Of a DNA stretch of 64,000 nucleotides, positions 1 through 10,631 are shown one piece after another. The number at the start of each line of letters is the position of its first letter. Within the stretch, counting starts at the first letter, position 1. The notes below the pieces were generated by a model. The model saw nothing but the letters and a program-made list of their open reading frames with translations. It was not told the origin of the DNA and did not search any database. The stretch is from the NCBI RefSeq assembly GCF_026627925.1, contig NZ_JAPNLE010000009.1, positions 2,790,001-2,854,000 on the forward strand. The letters run 5' to 3'. Made by a program: the position numbers and the translations under genes. This DNA is from Cupriavidus sp. D39 (GTDB taxonomy: Bacteria > Pseudomonadota > Gammaproteobacteria > Burkholderiales > Burkholderiaceae).

Positions 1-801
<801 letters not shown>

Positions 802-808
802 GCCGCGC

Positions 809-1483
809 TCATGCCTGCGGCTCCGGGTCGATGGGGCTGACCTGGCTGACCTGGCTGACCTGGCTGACCTGGCTGACCTGGCTGACCTGGCTGACCTGGC
901 CATCGGGACCATAGCCGCAGAAAGCGAGGACTTCATCGACGTAGTCGGCAAATTCGCTGATGCCGTGGTCGCTGCCCTCGATGACGCGGGTGTGCGCCCC
1001 GGGGAATGCCGCCAGCATCTCGCGGTAGTCCAGCACCTCGTCGCCGGTCGCGGCCATCAGGAAATAGCGCTGCGGCCGGGTGATGGGCTCGACCCGCAGC
1101 GCCAGCAGTTCATCCAGGTGGTGGCGCTCCACCCGCACCGAGCCGCCGCCGTGCCAAAGCGGCTGGTCGCCAAGGTGGCGCTCCAGGTCGGTCCACGGAT
1201 GCACCGCCGGGTTGAGCAGCACCGCGCGGCAGCCGTGGCGCTCGGCCAGCCAGCGCGCATAGAAGCCGCCCAGCGAGGAGCCGATGATGGTGAGCGGCTG
1301 CGCGCCGCCAGCCTGCGAGGCCGCGATGGCCGCTTCGGCCTGGGCGATGGCCTGGGCCGGCGACACATTCAGCACGGGGCAGGCGTAATAGCGCCCCACG
1401 CCCCACTCGCGCATGCGCTCCTGGACCAGGCGGGCCTTGAAGGACTGCGGTGACGAGCGGAAACCGTGCAGGTACAGCAACAT
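809..1483 (-). CDS. YqiA/YcfP-family alpha/beta hydrolase with repeat tail
   Basis: A 224-residue cytoplasmic esterase-like protein. It opens with [12 protein letters not shown] and has the nucleophile elbow GSSLGG (Ser70), an acidic residue in ATGDEVLD (about 148-152) and a late histidine in GSDHG (His173), a complete catalytic triad for the YqiA family. The substrate is unknown; family members are small esterases. It starts 12 bases after the mpl stop, so it is co-transcribed. Oddity: residues about 197-216 are a pure Val-Ser-Gln repeat encoded by seven perfect 9-bp units, downstream of the fold and probably dispensable. Confidence 0.85.
   Translation of the reverse strand: MLLYLHGFRSSPQSFKARLVQERMREWGVGRYYACPVLNVSPAQAIAQAEAAIAASQAGGAQPLTIIGSSLGGFYARWLAERHGCRAVLLNPAVHPWTDLERHLGDQPLWHGGGSVRVERHHLDELLALRVEPITRPQRYFLMAATGDEVLDYREMLAAFPGAHTRVIEGSDHGISEFADYVDEVLAFCGYGPDGQVSQVSQVSQVSQVSQVSQVSPIDPEPQA
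835..897. repeat. Seven perfect 9-bp tandem repeats inside yqiA
   Basis: Seven consecutive copies of GGCTGACCT on the plus strand, read on the minus strand as repeated Val-Ser-Gln. Unit length is a multiple of three, so copy-number change would lengthen or shorten the YqiA tail without a frameshift. Confidence 0.95.
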
Positions 1484-1495
1484 GCCAGCCCCCGT

Positions 1496-2899
1496 TCAGG
1501 CGCAAGCGCCGGCAGCAAAGGCATCCAGCAGTTTCTGGTGGACGCCGCCGAAGCCGCCGTTGCTCATGACCAGCACATGGTCGCCCGGGCGCGCGGCGGC
1601 TCGCACCGCGCGGACCAGTTCGGGCAGATCGCTGAAGGCGGCCGCGCGCTCGCCCAGCGGCGCCAGCGATCCGGCCAGGTCCCAGCCCAGCGCATCCTTG
1701 CCGCTGGCCGCGCCGTAGCCGAACACCAGGTCAGCCGTCTCGAGGCTGGCCGGCAGCTGCGCCTTCATCACGCCCAGCTTCATGGTGTTGGAGCGCGGCT
1801 CCAGCACCGCCAGGATGCGCGCCCCGCCAACCCGCTTGCGCAGGCCGTCGAGCGTGGTCTGGATTGCCGTGGGATGGTGGGCAAAGTCGTCATAGACCGT
1901 GATGCCATTGACCACGCCACGCACTTCCATGCGGCGCTTCACGTTAGCGAAACGCGACAAGGAGTCGATCGCCTGCGGCGCGGGCACGCCCACGTGGCGG
2001 GCAGCAGCAATCGCAGCCAGCGCATTCATCCGGTTGTGCGTGCCTTGCAAGGCCCAGCTGAGCCGGCCTTGCAGCTTTTCGCCGAACCAGACATCGAAAC
2101 TGTCCTGGGTCACGCTGTCGCCGGCCCTGGCGGCAGCGGCCTCGGCGGGCTCGGCGGCACGCCAGTCGCCGATGCCGAACTGCTCGGTCTCGCTCCAGCA
2201 GCCCCGCTCCAGCACGCGCGCCAGGCTTTCCTCAAAGCCGTTGACGATCAGCCGGCCCTGCTCCGGGACGGTGCGCACCAAATGGTGGAACTGGGTCTCG
2301 ATGGCAGCAAGATCCGGGAAGATGTCGGCGTGATCGTATTCCAGGTTGTTCAGGATGGCGGTGCGCGGACGGTAATGGACAAACTTGCTGCGCTTGTCGA
2401 AGAACGCCGTATCGTACTCATCGGCCTCGATCACGAAGAAGTCGGACTCGGTCACCCGGGCCGACACGCCGAAGTTCTGGGGCACGCCGCCCACCAGGAA
2501 GCCCGGCTGGTAGCCGGCATCTTCCAGGATCCAGGCCAGCATGGAGGTGGTCGTGGTCTTGCCGTGGGTGCCCGCCACCGCCAGCGTCCATTTGCCGCGC
2601 AGCACATGCTCGCCGAGCCACTGCGGGCCGGAGACATAAGGCAGGTTGCGGTTGAGAATGGCCTCCATCAGCGGATTGCCGCGCGAGACCACATTGCCGA
2701 TGACGAACAGATCCGGCTCCAGCGCCAGCTGGCCGGGATCGAAGCCCTCGATCAGTTCAATGCCCTGCGCCTCGAGCTGCGTGCTCATCGGCGGGTAGAC
2801 ATTGGCGTCGCATCCGGTGACGCGGTGGCCAGCCTGCTTGGCAAGCACGGCCAGGCCGCCCATGAATGTGCCGCAGATACCGAGGATGTGAATATGCAT
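1496..2899 (-). CDS. mpl: UDP-MurNAc:L-Ala-D-Glu-meso-DAP ligase
   Basis: Mpl joins recycled murein tripeptide to UDP-N-acetylmuramate with ATP, returning cell-wall fragments to peptidoglycan synthesis in the cytoplasm. The 467-residue product starts with the Rossmann-type MHIHILGICGTFMGG, has the Mur-ligase P-loop AGTHGKTTTT (about 109-118), the central NNLEYDHADIF and the C-terminal LEPRSNTMK characteristic of Mpl rather than MurC. ATG at 2899 fits the conserved N-terminus; the reading frame upstream of it has no similarity. First gene of the run mpl-yqiA-ubiC, divergent from the gene at 3124. Confidence 0.95.
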   Translation of the reverse strand: MHIHILGICGTFMGGLAVLAKQAGHRVTGCDANVYPPMSTQLEAQGIELIEGFDPGQLALEPDLFVIGNVVSRGNPLMEAILNRNLPYVSGPQWLGEHVLRGKWTLAVAGTHGKTTTTSMLAWILEDAGYQPGFLVGGVPQNFGVSARVTESDFFVIEADEYDTAFFDKRSKFVHYRPRTAILNNLEYDHADIFPDLAAIETQFHHLVRTVPEQGRLIVNGFEESLARVLERGCWSETEQFGIGDWRAAEPAEAAAARAGDSVTQDSFDVWFGEKLQGRLSWALQGTHNRMNALAAIAAARHVGVPAPQAIDSLSRFANVKRRMEVRGVVNGITVYDDFAHHPTAIQTTLDGLRKRVGGARILAVLEPRSNTMKLGVMKAQLPASLETADLVFGYGAASGKDALGWDLAGSLAPLGERAAAFSDLPELVRAVRAAARPGDHVLVMSNGGFGGVHQKLLDAFAAGACA

Positions 2900-3123
2900 G
2901 GGATTTGGGATTGGGCGGGCCAGCGCGGCCGGGCCGGGTTGCTTCTGGATAGAAAGAATTGTACCTGAGGGGTGACGGCGAAGCCGTGCGGGAGGCGTTG
3001 GCGCCGGGCACGGCAGATTTCCAGGCTGCAGCCTTCTTCCCAAGGAATCTCCCCGTCACCAACCACTCTAAAATGCAAAACCCCGCCCCAGCGCAGGCCG
3101 CGATCCCTCCGGTATCATCCCCC

Positions 3124-3837
3124 ATGCCCCGCCGCCCCAGCCTCGACCCCATCCGCCTGCGCGAGGAAATCGCCCAGGCCGCCGCCCGCATGATCGCGGA
3201 AGACGGCACCGACTACGCTACGGCCAAGCGCAAGGCCGCGCGGCAACTGCTGGGCGACGTGCGCGTGGCGGGCGAGTGGCTCCCCGACAATGAGGCCGTG
3301 GAGGCGGAGGTCCGTCTCTATCAGGCGCTATTCCACTCGGAGAGCCAGCCCCGTGTCCTGGCGCTGCTGCGCCGGTTGGCCGTGCTTGCCATGCGCGACC
3401 TCGCCGCGTTCCGCCCGTACCTGGCCGGGGCCGTGCTCAACGGCACCGCCACCGAGCATTCCGACATCTATCTACAGTGCTTCTGCGATAGCCCCAAGGA
3501 TCTCACCCTGCACCTGCTCAACGCTGGCGTGGACTTCGACACCAGCGAGACCCGGCACTTTGCCGGCCGCGGCGAGGTCGAGACCCTGAGTTTCCTCTGG
3601 AAGGGACAGTGGCCGGCCGTGCGCGACGCGCGCCTGCTGGCTGGAGAGATCCGTGCGGAACTTGGCCAGCCCGTTGGCATTCATATAGCGCTGTATGATG
3701 CGGATGACGAACGCGGCGCAGTCCGGGCCGCGGCCAGCGGCCGGGTTGCCCGTGCCGATGTGGACGCGGTGCAAGCGCTGCTGGCGGCCGCCGAAGCGGC
3801 AGCCCGCGAGGTGCCCGACGCGCCCGCGGCGGCCTGA
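3124..3837 (+). CDS. Conserved hypothetical protein beside mpl
   Basis: A roughly 237-residue soluble protein, divergent from mpl. I do not recognise a named domain with confidence. It has an amphipathic, Ala/Arg-rich N-terminal helix region (LREEIAQAAARMIAEDGTDY), a middle segment rich in hydrophobic helices (LALLRRLAVLAMRDL), a YLQCFCDSPKD stretch, and an Ala-rich C-terminal tail. No signal peptide or membrane segment. An in-frame ATG at 3073 would give a slightly longer protein; neither has a clear ribosome-binding site. Codon use matches the core genome, so it is likely a vertically inherited gene. Confidence 0.7.
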   Translation: MPRRPSLDPIRLREEIAQAAARMIAEDGTDYATAKRKAARQLLGDVRVAGEWLPDNEAVEAEVRLYQALFHSESQPRVLALLRRLAVLAMRDLAAFRPYLAGAVLNGTATEHSDIYLQCFCDSPKDLTLHLLNAGVDFDTSETRHFAGRGEVETLSFLWKGQWPAVRDARLLAGEIRAELGQPVGIHIALYDADDERGAVRAAASGRVARADVDAVQALLAAAEAAAREVPDAPAAA

Positions 3838-3950
3838 GCGCCACCTTTGACCGGGAGCGCAGGCGAGGCCTGACGTAGGCCGTGCGCGCTTTCCCCATGG
3901 AGCCCTCCGGGTTCTTATCTCTTCCATCAGCCGCTATCTTTCTTCCTGCC

Positions 3951-4499
3951 ATGACCTCTTCCACCAGCACTCCTGTCCGCCGCAGCCGCCTCTGGGTCTG
4001 GCTTGCCGTTGCCGTGGTGGCCGCCGCCGCCGGCGCGCTGGCCGGGCACTATGTGTTTTCGCCGAAGCCGGCATCCGATGAGGCCGTCGAGACGTTCCTG
4101 CGCACGCAACTGCCGGATCCGGACGGCAGCCAGATCAACTTCGCGCAACTTCGCGGAAAAACGGTGGTTGTGAACTTCTGGGCACCCTGGTGCGGCCCCT
4201 GCGTGGAAGAAATGCCCGACCTGACCGCTTTGCATAAGGAATACGCGGGACGGAAAGTGGAATTTGTCGGCATCGGCATCGATTCCGCCAACAACATTCA
4301 GCAGTTCATCAAAAAAGTCCCGGTCTCGTACCCGCTCGCCGTGGCCGGTTTCGCCGGCACGGAACTGTCGCGCAATTTCGGCAACGCGGCCGGCGGCCTG
4401 CCCTATACAGTGATCATTGCGCCAGATGGCAGGGTCAGCTACCGCAAAATGGGCAGGGTTTTCCCTGATGAGCTGCGCGCGGCGTTGCCTCGCGGCTAG
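3951..4499 (+). CDS. Membrane-anchored TlpA/DsbE-like thioredoxin
   Basis: A 182-residue thiol-disulfide reductant that probably works on the periplasmic side of the inner membrane. Residues about 14-33 form an N-terminal membrane anchor; the thioredoxin fold follows with the active site WAPWCGPC (Cys81, Cys84) and a cis-proline-containing GGLPYTVII segment, both typical of TlpA/ResA/DsbE reductants used in cytochrome c maturation or general disulfide reduction. ATG at 3951 gives the canonical anchor; further upstream in-frame codons add an unlikely leader. The next gene, aroQ, is 206 bases away. Confidence 0.85.
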   Translation: MTSSTSTPVRRSRLWVWLAVAVVAAAAGALAGHYVFSPKPASDEAVETFLRTQLPDPDGSQINFAQLRGKTVVVNFWAPWCGPCVEEMPDLTALHKEYAGRKVEFVGIGIDSANNIQQFIKKVPVSYPLAVAGFAGTELSRNFGNAAGGLPYTVIIAPDGRVSYRKMGRVFPDELRAALPRG

Positions 4500-4540
4500 G
4501 CATAAGATTCTTGATTTGGGGCGATTTTCTCCTAACCTTG

Positions 4541-4566
4541 TTCGATCATCACGCAATTTGATCGAA
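4541..4566. repeat. 8-bp inverted repeat upstream of aroQ
   Basis: TTCGATCA (4541-4548) and TGATCGAA (4559-4566) form a perfect inverted repeat with a 10-base spacer in the AT-richer gap between the thioredoxin gene and aroQ. It could be an operator or a weak hairpin; there is no T-run to support a terminator. Confidence 0.3.
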
Positions 4567-4705
4567 ACGCGATTCCACCCGCAAAAAGGGCGGAGTCTGG
4601 TCTGAAAACTCGCCGGCTTCGAAGCTGCCTATGTCTACGCTGCTAGACAAATCACTCTAAGCTACGGTAATCTCCGCGCAATTTCGTTGAAATGGTCGAG
4701 CCGCC

Positions 4706-5200
4706 GTGATCGATACACCTCCCGAACGCCGCTCCGCCCGCTACCGCAAGGTGCTGGTCCTGCACGGACCGAACCTGAATTTGCTGGGCACGCGGGAGCC
4801 GGAAACTTATGGGTACACGAAACTAGCCGATATCGACCTGGCCCTCGCGCACCGAGCCCGCCAGACGGGCATCAACCTGGCTACGTTTCAGTCCAACCAT
4901 GAGGGCGCGCTGGTGGATCGTATCCATGCCGCGCGCGACGAGGGCGTGGATTTCATCATCATCAACCCGGCCGCCTATACGCATACCAGCGTGGCGCTGC
5001 GCGATGCGCTGGCCGGGGTGGCGATTCCGTTTGTGGAAGTCCACTTGTCGAACGTGCATCGGCGCGAGAACTTCCGTCATCACTCCTACTTCTCCGATGT
5101 GGCGATCGGGGTGATCTGCGGACTTGGCTGGCAAGGGTATCTGCTGGCGCTGGACTATGCCCTCGGGCAGGAGCTGGAGCAGGCGCTTCCCAAGGCCTGA
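4706..5200 (+). CDS. aroQ: Type II 3-dehydroquinate dehydratase
   Basis: Third step of the shikimate pathway: dehydration of 3-dehydroquinate to 3-dehydroshikimate by the dodecameric type II enzyme. The 164-residue product has the signature [17 protein letters not shown] (catalytic Tyr35), [16 protein letters not shown], and the catalytic His in VEVHLSN (His113) followed by the RENFRHHS loop. The start is a GTG at 4706, chosen because no in-frame ATG precedes the signature. It stands just upstream of accBC, a Burkholderiaceae arrangement. Confidence 0.95.
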   Translation: MIDTPPERRSARYRKVLVLHGPNLNLLGTREPETYGYTKLADIDLALAHRARQTGINLATFQSNHEGALVDRIHAARDEGVDFIIINPAAYTHTSVALRDALAGVAIPFVEVHLSNVHRRENFRHHSYFSDVAIGVICGLGWQGYLLALDYALGQELEQALPKA

Positions 5201-5360
5201 TCCGCCCATTGATTTCTTAAACCATTACCGCGCCCCCGGCGCCTGCCTTGCCGCTGTTTTTCGCGGCGGACCAAGGCAGCCCACCGGAGGCGTCAGTTTT
5301 TTCCCGGACGCAGCCCCCAGAGCGGTGGCCGCCGGACAACCCGATTCAGGAGGATAGAAG

Positions 5361-5819
5361 ATGGACCTGCGCAAGCTGAAGACGCTGATCGACCTGGTGG
5401 CCGAGTCCGGCATCTCCGAGCTGGAAGTCACCGAAGGCGAAGGCAAGGTGCGGATCGTCAAGGCGCCGCCGCAGGTCATCGCCGCGCCGATGGCCATGCA
5501 GCCGATGCAGGCACTGCCCCCGGCCGCCGCGCCCGCCGCGATGCCCGCCGTCGGCGCCGAGCCGGCCGCTCCGCAGCTGCCGGTTGGCCATGTCGTGACC
5601 TCGCCGATGGTCGGCACCTTCTATCGCGCACCGTCGCCGGGCGCCGCGTCGTTCGTCAATGTGGGCGATACCGTCAAGGAAGGCCAGACGGTCTGCATCA
5701 TCGAAGCCATGAAGCTGCTCAACGAGATCGAGTCGGACAAGGCGGGTGTGATCAAGGAAATCCTGGTCGAGAATGGCCAGGCGGTGGAATACGGCCAGCC
5801 GCTGTTCATCATCGGCTGA
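5361..5819 (+). CDS. accB: Biotin carboxyl carrier protein of acetyl-CoA carboxylase
   Basis: BCCP carries the biotin that shuttles carboxyl groups from AccC to the carboxyltransferase, making malonyl-CoA for fatty-acid synthesis. The 152-residue protein has a short N-terminal helical domain, a flexible Ala/Pro-rich linker (about 40-75), and a C-terminal biotinyl domain with the thumb region [12 protein letters not shown] and the biotinylation motif EAMKLLNE (Lys118). AGGAGGATAG lies just before the ATG at 5361. accC follows after 185 bases, so the two are likely co-transcribed. Confidence 0.97.
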   Translation: MDLRKLKTLIDLVAESGISELEVTEGEGKVRIVKAPPQVIAAPMAMQPMQALPPAAAPAAMPAVGAEPAAPQLPVGHVVTSPMVGTFYRAPSPGAASFVNVGDTVKEGQTVCIIEAMKLLNEIESDKAGVIKEILVENGQAVEYGQPLFIIG

Positions 5820-6004
5820 AACTGACCGGCATGCCGCGCCGCCCGCAGCCTGCGCCGGAGAGTGCTCCGGCCAGCCACGGCGGCGACGGCCATCGGGCGT
5901 TCCTCGTCCCGGTGCCAGCACCCCCGCCCGCACTCCGGCTGCCCTCGCCGGGGGCGCCAGGATCCGCCGCGGTGGGACCGCCTTTCTCCTCGCAGAGAGT
6001 GACT

Positions 6005-7372
6005 ATGTTTGAAAAAATTCTGATCGCGAATCGCGGTGAAATCGCCCTTCGCATCCAGCGCGCCTGCCGCGAACTCGGCATCAAGACTGTGGTGGTGTAT
6101 TCGGAGGCCGACAAGGAAGCCAAATACGTCAAGCTGGCCGACGAAGCCGTGTGTATCGGACCGGCGCCCTCGCCGCTGTCGTACCTCAACATGCCGGCGA
6201 TCATCTCGGCCGCCGAAGTGACCGACGCGCAAGCCATCCATCCGGGCTATGGCTTCCTGTCGGAAAACGCCGACTTCGCCGAACGCGTGGAAAAGTCCGG
6301 TTTCGTCTTCATCGGCCCGACCTCCGAGAGCATCCGCCTGATGGGCGACAAGGTCTCGGCCAAGCAGGCCATGATCAAGTCCGGCGTGCCGTGCGTGCCG
6401 GGCTCCGAAGGCGCCCTGCCCGACGACCCCAAGGAAATCCTGGCCACGGCGCGTGCCGTGGGCTACCCGGTCATCATCAAGGCAGCCGGCGGCGGCGGTG
6501 GCCGCGGCATGCGCGTGGTGCACACCGAGGCTGCCCTGGTCAATGCGGTCAACATGACGCGCGAGGAAGCCGGCCGTGCCTTCGGCAACCCGGAGGTCTA
6601 CATGGAGAAATTCCTGGAGAACCCCCGGCACGTCGAGATCCAGATCCTGGCCGACCAGCATCGCCAGGCCATCTGGCTGGGCGAGCGCGACTGCTCGATG
6701 CAGCGCCGCCACCAGAAGGTCATCGAAGAAGCACCTGCGCCGCACATCCCGCGCCGCCTGATCGAGCGCATCGGCGATCGCTGCGCCGAGGCTTGCAAGA
6801 AGATCGGCTACCGCGGTGCCGGCACCTTCGAATTCCTGTACGAGAACAACGAGTTCTACTTCATCGAGATGAACACGCGCGTGCAGGTGGAGCACCCGGT
6901 CACCGAGATGATCACCGGCATCGACATCGTGCAGGAGCAGATCCGCATCGCCTTTGGCGAGAAGCTGCGCTGGCGCCAGAAGGACGTGCAACTGCGCGGG
7001 CACTCGATCGAATGCCGCATCAACGCCGAGGACCCGTTCAAGTTCACGCCGTCCCCCGGCCGGATCACTGCGTGGCACATGCCCGGCGGTCCCGGCGTGC
7101 GGGTCGACTCGCACGCGTATGATGGCTACTTCGTGCCGCCCAACTACGATTCGATGATCGGCAAGATCATCACTTACGGCGCCACCCGCGAGCAGGCCAT
7201 CGCCCGCATGCGGATCGCGCTGTCGGAAATGGTGGTGGACGGCATCCAGACCAACGTACCGCTGCACCGTGAGCTGATGCTCGATGCCAACTTCGTCGAA
7301 GGCGGCACCAGCATTCACTATCTCGAGCATCGCCTGGCCCAGAAGAACGTGGCCAAGGGCGGCAAGATCTGA
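6005..7372 (+). CDS. accC: Acetyl-CoA carboxylase biotin carboxylase subunit
   Basis: ATP-dependent carboxylation of the biotin on AccB. The 455-residue ATP-grasp enzyme begins with the invariant [16 protein letters not shown], has the glycine loop [10 protein letters not shown] (about 160-169), the substrate-binding [14 protein letters not shown], and the C-terminal domain ending near the usual family length (about 450). The ATG at 6005 is fixed by that N-terminus; an open frame continues upstream to 5831 but encodes only a proline-rich, non-conserved leader. It follows accB and precedes prmA. Confidence 0.97.
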   Translation: MFEKILIANRGEIALRIQRACRELGIKTVVVYSEADKEAKYVKLADEAVCIGPAPSPLSYLNMPAIISAAEVTDAQAIHPGYGFLSENADFAERVEKSGFVFIGPTSESIRLMGDKVSAKQAMIKSGVPCVPGSEGALPDDPKEILATARAVGYPVIIKAAGGGGGRGMRVVHTEAALVNAVNMTREEAGRAFGNPEVYMEKFLENPRHVEIQILADQHRQAIWLGERDCSMQRRHQKVIEEAPAPHIPRRLIERIGDRCAEACKKIGYRGAGTFEFLYENNEFYFIEMNTRVQVEHPVTEMITGIDIVQEQIRIAFGEKLRWRQKDVQLRGHSIECRINAEDPFKFTPSPGRITAWHMPGGPGVRVDSHAYDGYFVPPNYDSMIGKIITYGATREQAIARMRIALSEMVVDGIQTNVPLHRELMLDANFVEGGTSIHYLEHRLAQKNVAKGGKI

Positions 7373-7415
7373 AGCCCCGGCGCGGCCAGTCATAACTGAT
7401 CGACAAGGATCGCCT

Positions 7416-8330
7416 GTGGCATTTCAGGAATGTGTGATCGAAATCGCACAAGACCAGGCCGAAGCCTGGTCTGACGCGCTGTTCGACCTCGGCGCGCTGT
7501 CGGTCTCGGTGGAAGACGCCGATGCCGATACGCCCGACGAGCAGCCGCTGTTCGGCGAGCCCGGCATGGAGCCGACCCGCCTGGCATGGAACCGCTCGCG
7601 CGTGGTGGCACTGTTTGACGACAGCGCCGACCCCGTGCTGGTGGTGGCCGCCGCCGCCAATGCACTGGGTATCGACCCGGTGCCGGCGTACCAGTTGCGC
7701 CCGGTGGAAGATCAGGACTGGGTGCGCCTGACGCAATCCCAGTTCGCGCCGATCCGCATCGGCGAGCGTATCTGGGTGGTGCCGTCCTGGCACGATGCGC
7801 CGGAACCCGACGCGGTGGTGCTGGAGCTGGACCCGGGCCTCGCCTTCGGTACCGGCAGCCATCCCACCACGCGGTTGTGCATGCAGTGGCTGGAACAGAA
7901 CATCAAGGCCGGCGAAACGGTGCTCGACTACGGCTGTGGCTCGGGCATCCTCGCCATCGTGGCGCGCAAGCTGGGTGCCGGCGACACGCTCGGCATCGAT
8001 ATCGACCCCAACGCGGTGGAAGCCTCGCGCTATAACGCCGAGCGCAATCGCGTGGAGGCCACCTTCGCGCTGCCGGAAACCGTCTCCGAGGCCAGCTACG
8101 ACCTCGTCGTCGCCAATATCCTGTCCAACCCGCTGAAGCTGATGGCGGCCATGCTGAGCGCACGGGTTCGCCCCGGCGGCCGGCTGGTGCTGTCGGGCGT
8201 GCTGGAGCGGCAGGCCGACGAAGTCGCCGCGGCCTACGCGCCCTGGCTGCCCATGTCGGTCTGGCGCAGCGAGGAAGGCTGGGTCTGCCTGCACGGCACC
8301 CGCGGTGAAGGCCCCGGCACCCAAAGCTGA
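7416..8330 (+). CDS. prmA: Ribosomal protein L11 methyltransferase
   Basis: SAM-dependent trimethylation of ribosomal protein L11 in the cytoplasm. The 304-residue product has the N-terminal substrate-recognition domain, the linker region [12 protein letters not shown], the SAM-binding motif [12 protein letters not shown], and the [10 protein letters not shown] motif of PrmA. The start is GTG at 7416, preceded by AAGGAT at a good distance and giving the usual N-terminus AFQECVIEI. It lies 43 bases after accC and 9 bases before the zinc-ribbon gene, suggesting one transcript. Confidence 0.95.
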   Translation: MAFQECVIEIAQDQAEAWSDALFDLGALSVSVEDADADTPDEQPLFGEPGMEPTRLAWNRSRVVALFDDSADPVLVVAAAANALGIDPVPAYQLRPVEDQDWVRLTQSQFAPIRIGERIWVVPSWHDAPEPDAVVLELDPGLAFGTGSHPTTRLCMQWLEQNIKAGETVLDYGCGSGILAIVARKLGAGDTLGIDIDPNAVEASRYNAERNRVEATFALPETVSEASYDLVVANILSNPLKLMAAMLSARVRPGGRLVLSGVLERQADEVAAAYAPWLPMSVWRSEEGWVCLHGTRGEGPGTQS

Positions 8331-8339
8331 GCCCAGCCC

Positions 8340-9945
8340 ATGGCCGCAGCCAAGCTCGTCACGCGTTGCCCGGCCTGTCGCACAGCCTTCCGGCTGGTAG
8401 CGGACCAGTTGCGGCTGCGCCAGGGGCTGGTCCGCTGCGGCCAGTGCGATACCGTCTTCGATGCGCGCGAGCACCTGATCGAGCTGCCGGCGCCCGAGCC
8501 GGCAGGCAGCCCTGAGACCGCCGCGAAGGCGGCGGGAAGCACTACCGCCCCTGCCCCTGCCGAGTCCACGGCACATGAGGCGCCCGTCGAGCACGCGCAC
8601 GACGAAGCGCAACACGAAGAAGCCCACGAAGAATCACACAAGGCCGCCCGCGCGCCGCGCGCCCCGCGCAAGCGCTCTCATGCCGACGCGCACGCGGACA
8701 CGCAAGCGCACGCCGTCGAAGCTGCCGCTGTACCGCACGAGGCAACACACTTCGACACGCGCCCCTCCGACGACAACGACGACGACGCCGACGAGAGCCG
8801 CCCCGCCGCTGCGCCCTTTGACCCCGGCTACGACCCTGGCTATGACGTGCCGGCGCTCGACGCGCCCACCGTCATGCTGTACCAGACGCAGGCGGAAGCA
8901 GACGAGGCCGTGCAGGCCAGCAACCGTCAGGCGGAGCCGGAAGCCGGCACTGCGGACTCAGACACCGGTGAGGACGAGGACGAGCCCTCTGCGGTATTCG
9001 TGCCCGGCATCGTCGAGGGCGAGGAAGTCGGCCTTGCCGCCGACGCCGAGGGAGCCGAGGCAGAGCGCGCCGCGGGCAAGCGAAGTACCCGCCCCCGCGC
9101 CGGAAGCAGCACCCTGGCCGCAACTCGACCCCAGCACGCTAGGCGACGACGATGCCACGCACACTGCGGACATCGCCGATACGGAAAGTGCTGCCGACAC
9201 AGCGAAAGCGGCGAACGAAGCATCCGCCACCAGCCATGCCGCCACGAGCGCTGCCCCCAACGCCGCCAACGCTGACACTGCGGCCATCCCGAGCGCAAGC
9301 GGCTACCTGCGCGCCGAAGCGCAGGACGACCTCCCCGAGATTCCCGCAGCCATCGCACGCGAGCAGGCCGAGCGGCCGTGGATGCGCAGCGACACGCCTG
9401 CCACCCCGTCCTTCGCGCCCGACTTCCTGCGCCACGCGCGCGAGCGCGATCCTGGCCCGGCTAGGCGAAAGCGCGTGCTGCAAAGGCTGGCAATCGGGTT
9501 CCTGGTGATCGCGGGACTGCTACAAGGCACCTACCTGGCGCGCAGCCAGTTGTCCGGCCGCTTCCCCGTATTGCGCCCCGCCTTCGAGGCGGCCTGCGCG
9601 CCGCTGGGTTGCGAGGTGGCACCATGGCGCGACATCGACGCCTTGCGCATCGAGAGCTCGCTGCTGCAAAAGCAGGATGAAGAATCCGACGCCTACCTGC
9701 TCGCCGTCACGCTGCGCAACCAAGGCCGCGCCACCGTGGCGCTGCCCGCCATCGAGCTGGTCATGACGGACCTCCAGGACCAGCTCCTGCTACGCCGTGT
9801 GCTGCAACCCGCCGACTATCTCGAAACCGAGCAGCAGGCCTTTGCCACACATGGCCTGCGGGCAGGCACGGAGCTGCCGGTTCGGGTACGATTCCGGTCG
9901 CAGCAGGCGGCGGCAAACTACCGCGTGCTGATCTTCTATCCCTGA
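8340..9945 (+). pseudogene. Zinc-ribbon/DUF3426 membrane protein, one frameshift
   Basis: The first frame (from ATG 8340) encodes an N-terminal zinc ribbon with Cys pairs in TRCPACRTAF and VRCGQCDTVF, then a long acidic, His-rich linker. The second frame, open to 9945, holds the C-terminal half: a membrane helix (LAIGFLVIAGLLQGTYLA) and the DUF3426 domain ending in YRVLIFYP. The two halves belong to one protein. The frame changes near the C run at 9092-9096, where one extra C would explain it. Either a sequencing error or a recent mutation. In this family the protein is typically found after prmA; function unknown, MJ0042-type ribbon. Confidence 0.82.
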
Positions 9946-10015
9946 ATTCCACCCGGGCTCGCCGCTCATTCCGGGCGCCCCCATTCGCGAGCCCGCATTT
10001 CACACAGGAGCACAT

Positions 10016-10516
10016 ATGAGCAACGTCACCCTCGGCGGCAACGCCATCGAAGTCGGCGGCAAGTTTCCGCAAGCCGGCGACAAGGCCCCCGCATTCTCGC
10101 TGGTCGGCAAGGACCTGAAGGACGTCACGCTGGCCGACTTTGCCGGCAAGCGCAAGGTGCTCAATATCGTCCCCAGCCTGGACACCCCGGTGTGCCAGGC
10201 TTCGGCCCGCAAGTTCAATGAAGCCGCCAGCGGCCTGGCCAACACCGTCGTGCTGACCATCTCGGCCGACCTGCCGTTCGCCATGGGCCGCTTCTGCACC
10301 GCTGAAGGCCTGGCCAACGTGGTGCCGCTGTCGCTGATGCGCGGTGCCGACTTCAAGGGCAACTACGGCGTGGACGTCAAGACCGGCCCGCTGGCCGGCG
10401 TGACCGCGCGCGCCGTGGTGGTGCTCGATGAGAACGACACCGTGAAGTACAGTGAACTGGTCTCGGAAATCAAGAACGAGCCGAACTACGACGCCGCACT
10501 GGCCGCACTGAAGTAA
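10016..10516 (+). CDS. tpx: Thiol peroxidase
   Basis: An atypical 2-Cys peroxiredoxin that reduces hydroperoxides using thioredoxin, cytoplasmic or periplasmic depending on species; no signal peptide is seen here. The 166-residue product shows the Tpx motif PSLDTPVCQ with peroxidatic Cys60, the conserved Arg and the resolving Cys94 in [14 protein letters not shown] lies upstream of the ATG at 10016. It is followed by a clear terminator, so it is transcribed as a single gene or as the end of the upstream run. Confidence 0.97.
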   Translation: MSNVTLGGNAIEVGGKFPQAGDKAPAFSLVGKDLKDVTLADFAGKRKVLNIVPSLDTPVCQASARKFNEAASGLANTVVLTISADLPFAMGRFCTAEGLANVVPLSLMRGADFKGNYGVDVKTGPLAGVTARAVVVLDENDTVKYSELVSEIKNEPNYDAALAALK

Positions 10517-10536
10517 GCGCGCCACCTGCCAGGCGC

Positions 10537-10567
10537 GGCCACCCGGCAAAACGGGTGGCCGTTTTTG
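10537..10567 (+). terminator. Rho-independent terminator of tpx
   Basis: GGCCACCCG and CGGGTGGCC form a 9-bp perfect stem with a 6-base loop, followed by GTTTTTG. Position 20 bases after the tpx stop. Confidence 0.9.
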
Positions 10568-10631
10568 CATTCAGGGGCACCGGCCTGACCCGGTGGCCCC
10601 GTCAGTCCGCATTACGAGAATTGGAGAGAGC

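Noticed and set aside
835..897. Short regular repeats as a possible CRISPR
   Set aside because: Head-to-tail 9-bp units without spacers, in frame within a gene.
8575..9945. Separate 456-codon gene downstream of the zinc-ribbon protein
   Set aside because: Its first half is a low-complexity shadow of the zinc-ribbon linker; only the second half is real, and it completes the DUF3426 protein through a frameshift.
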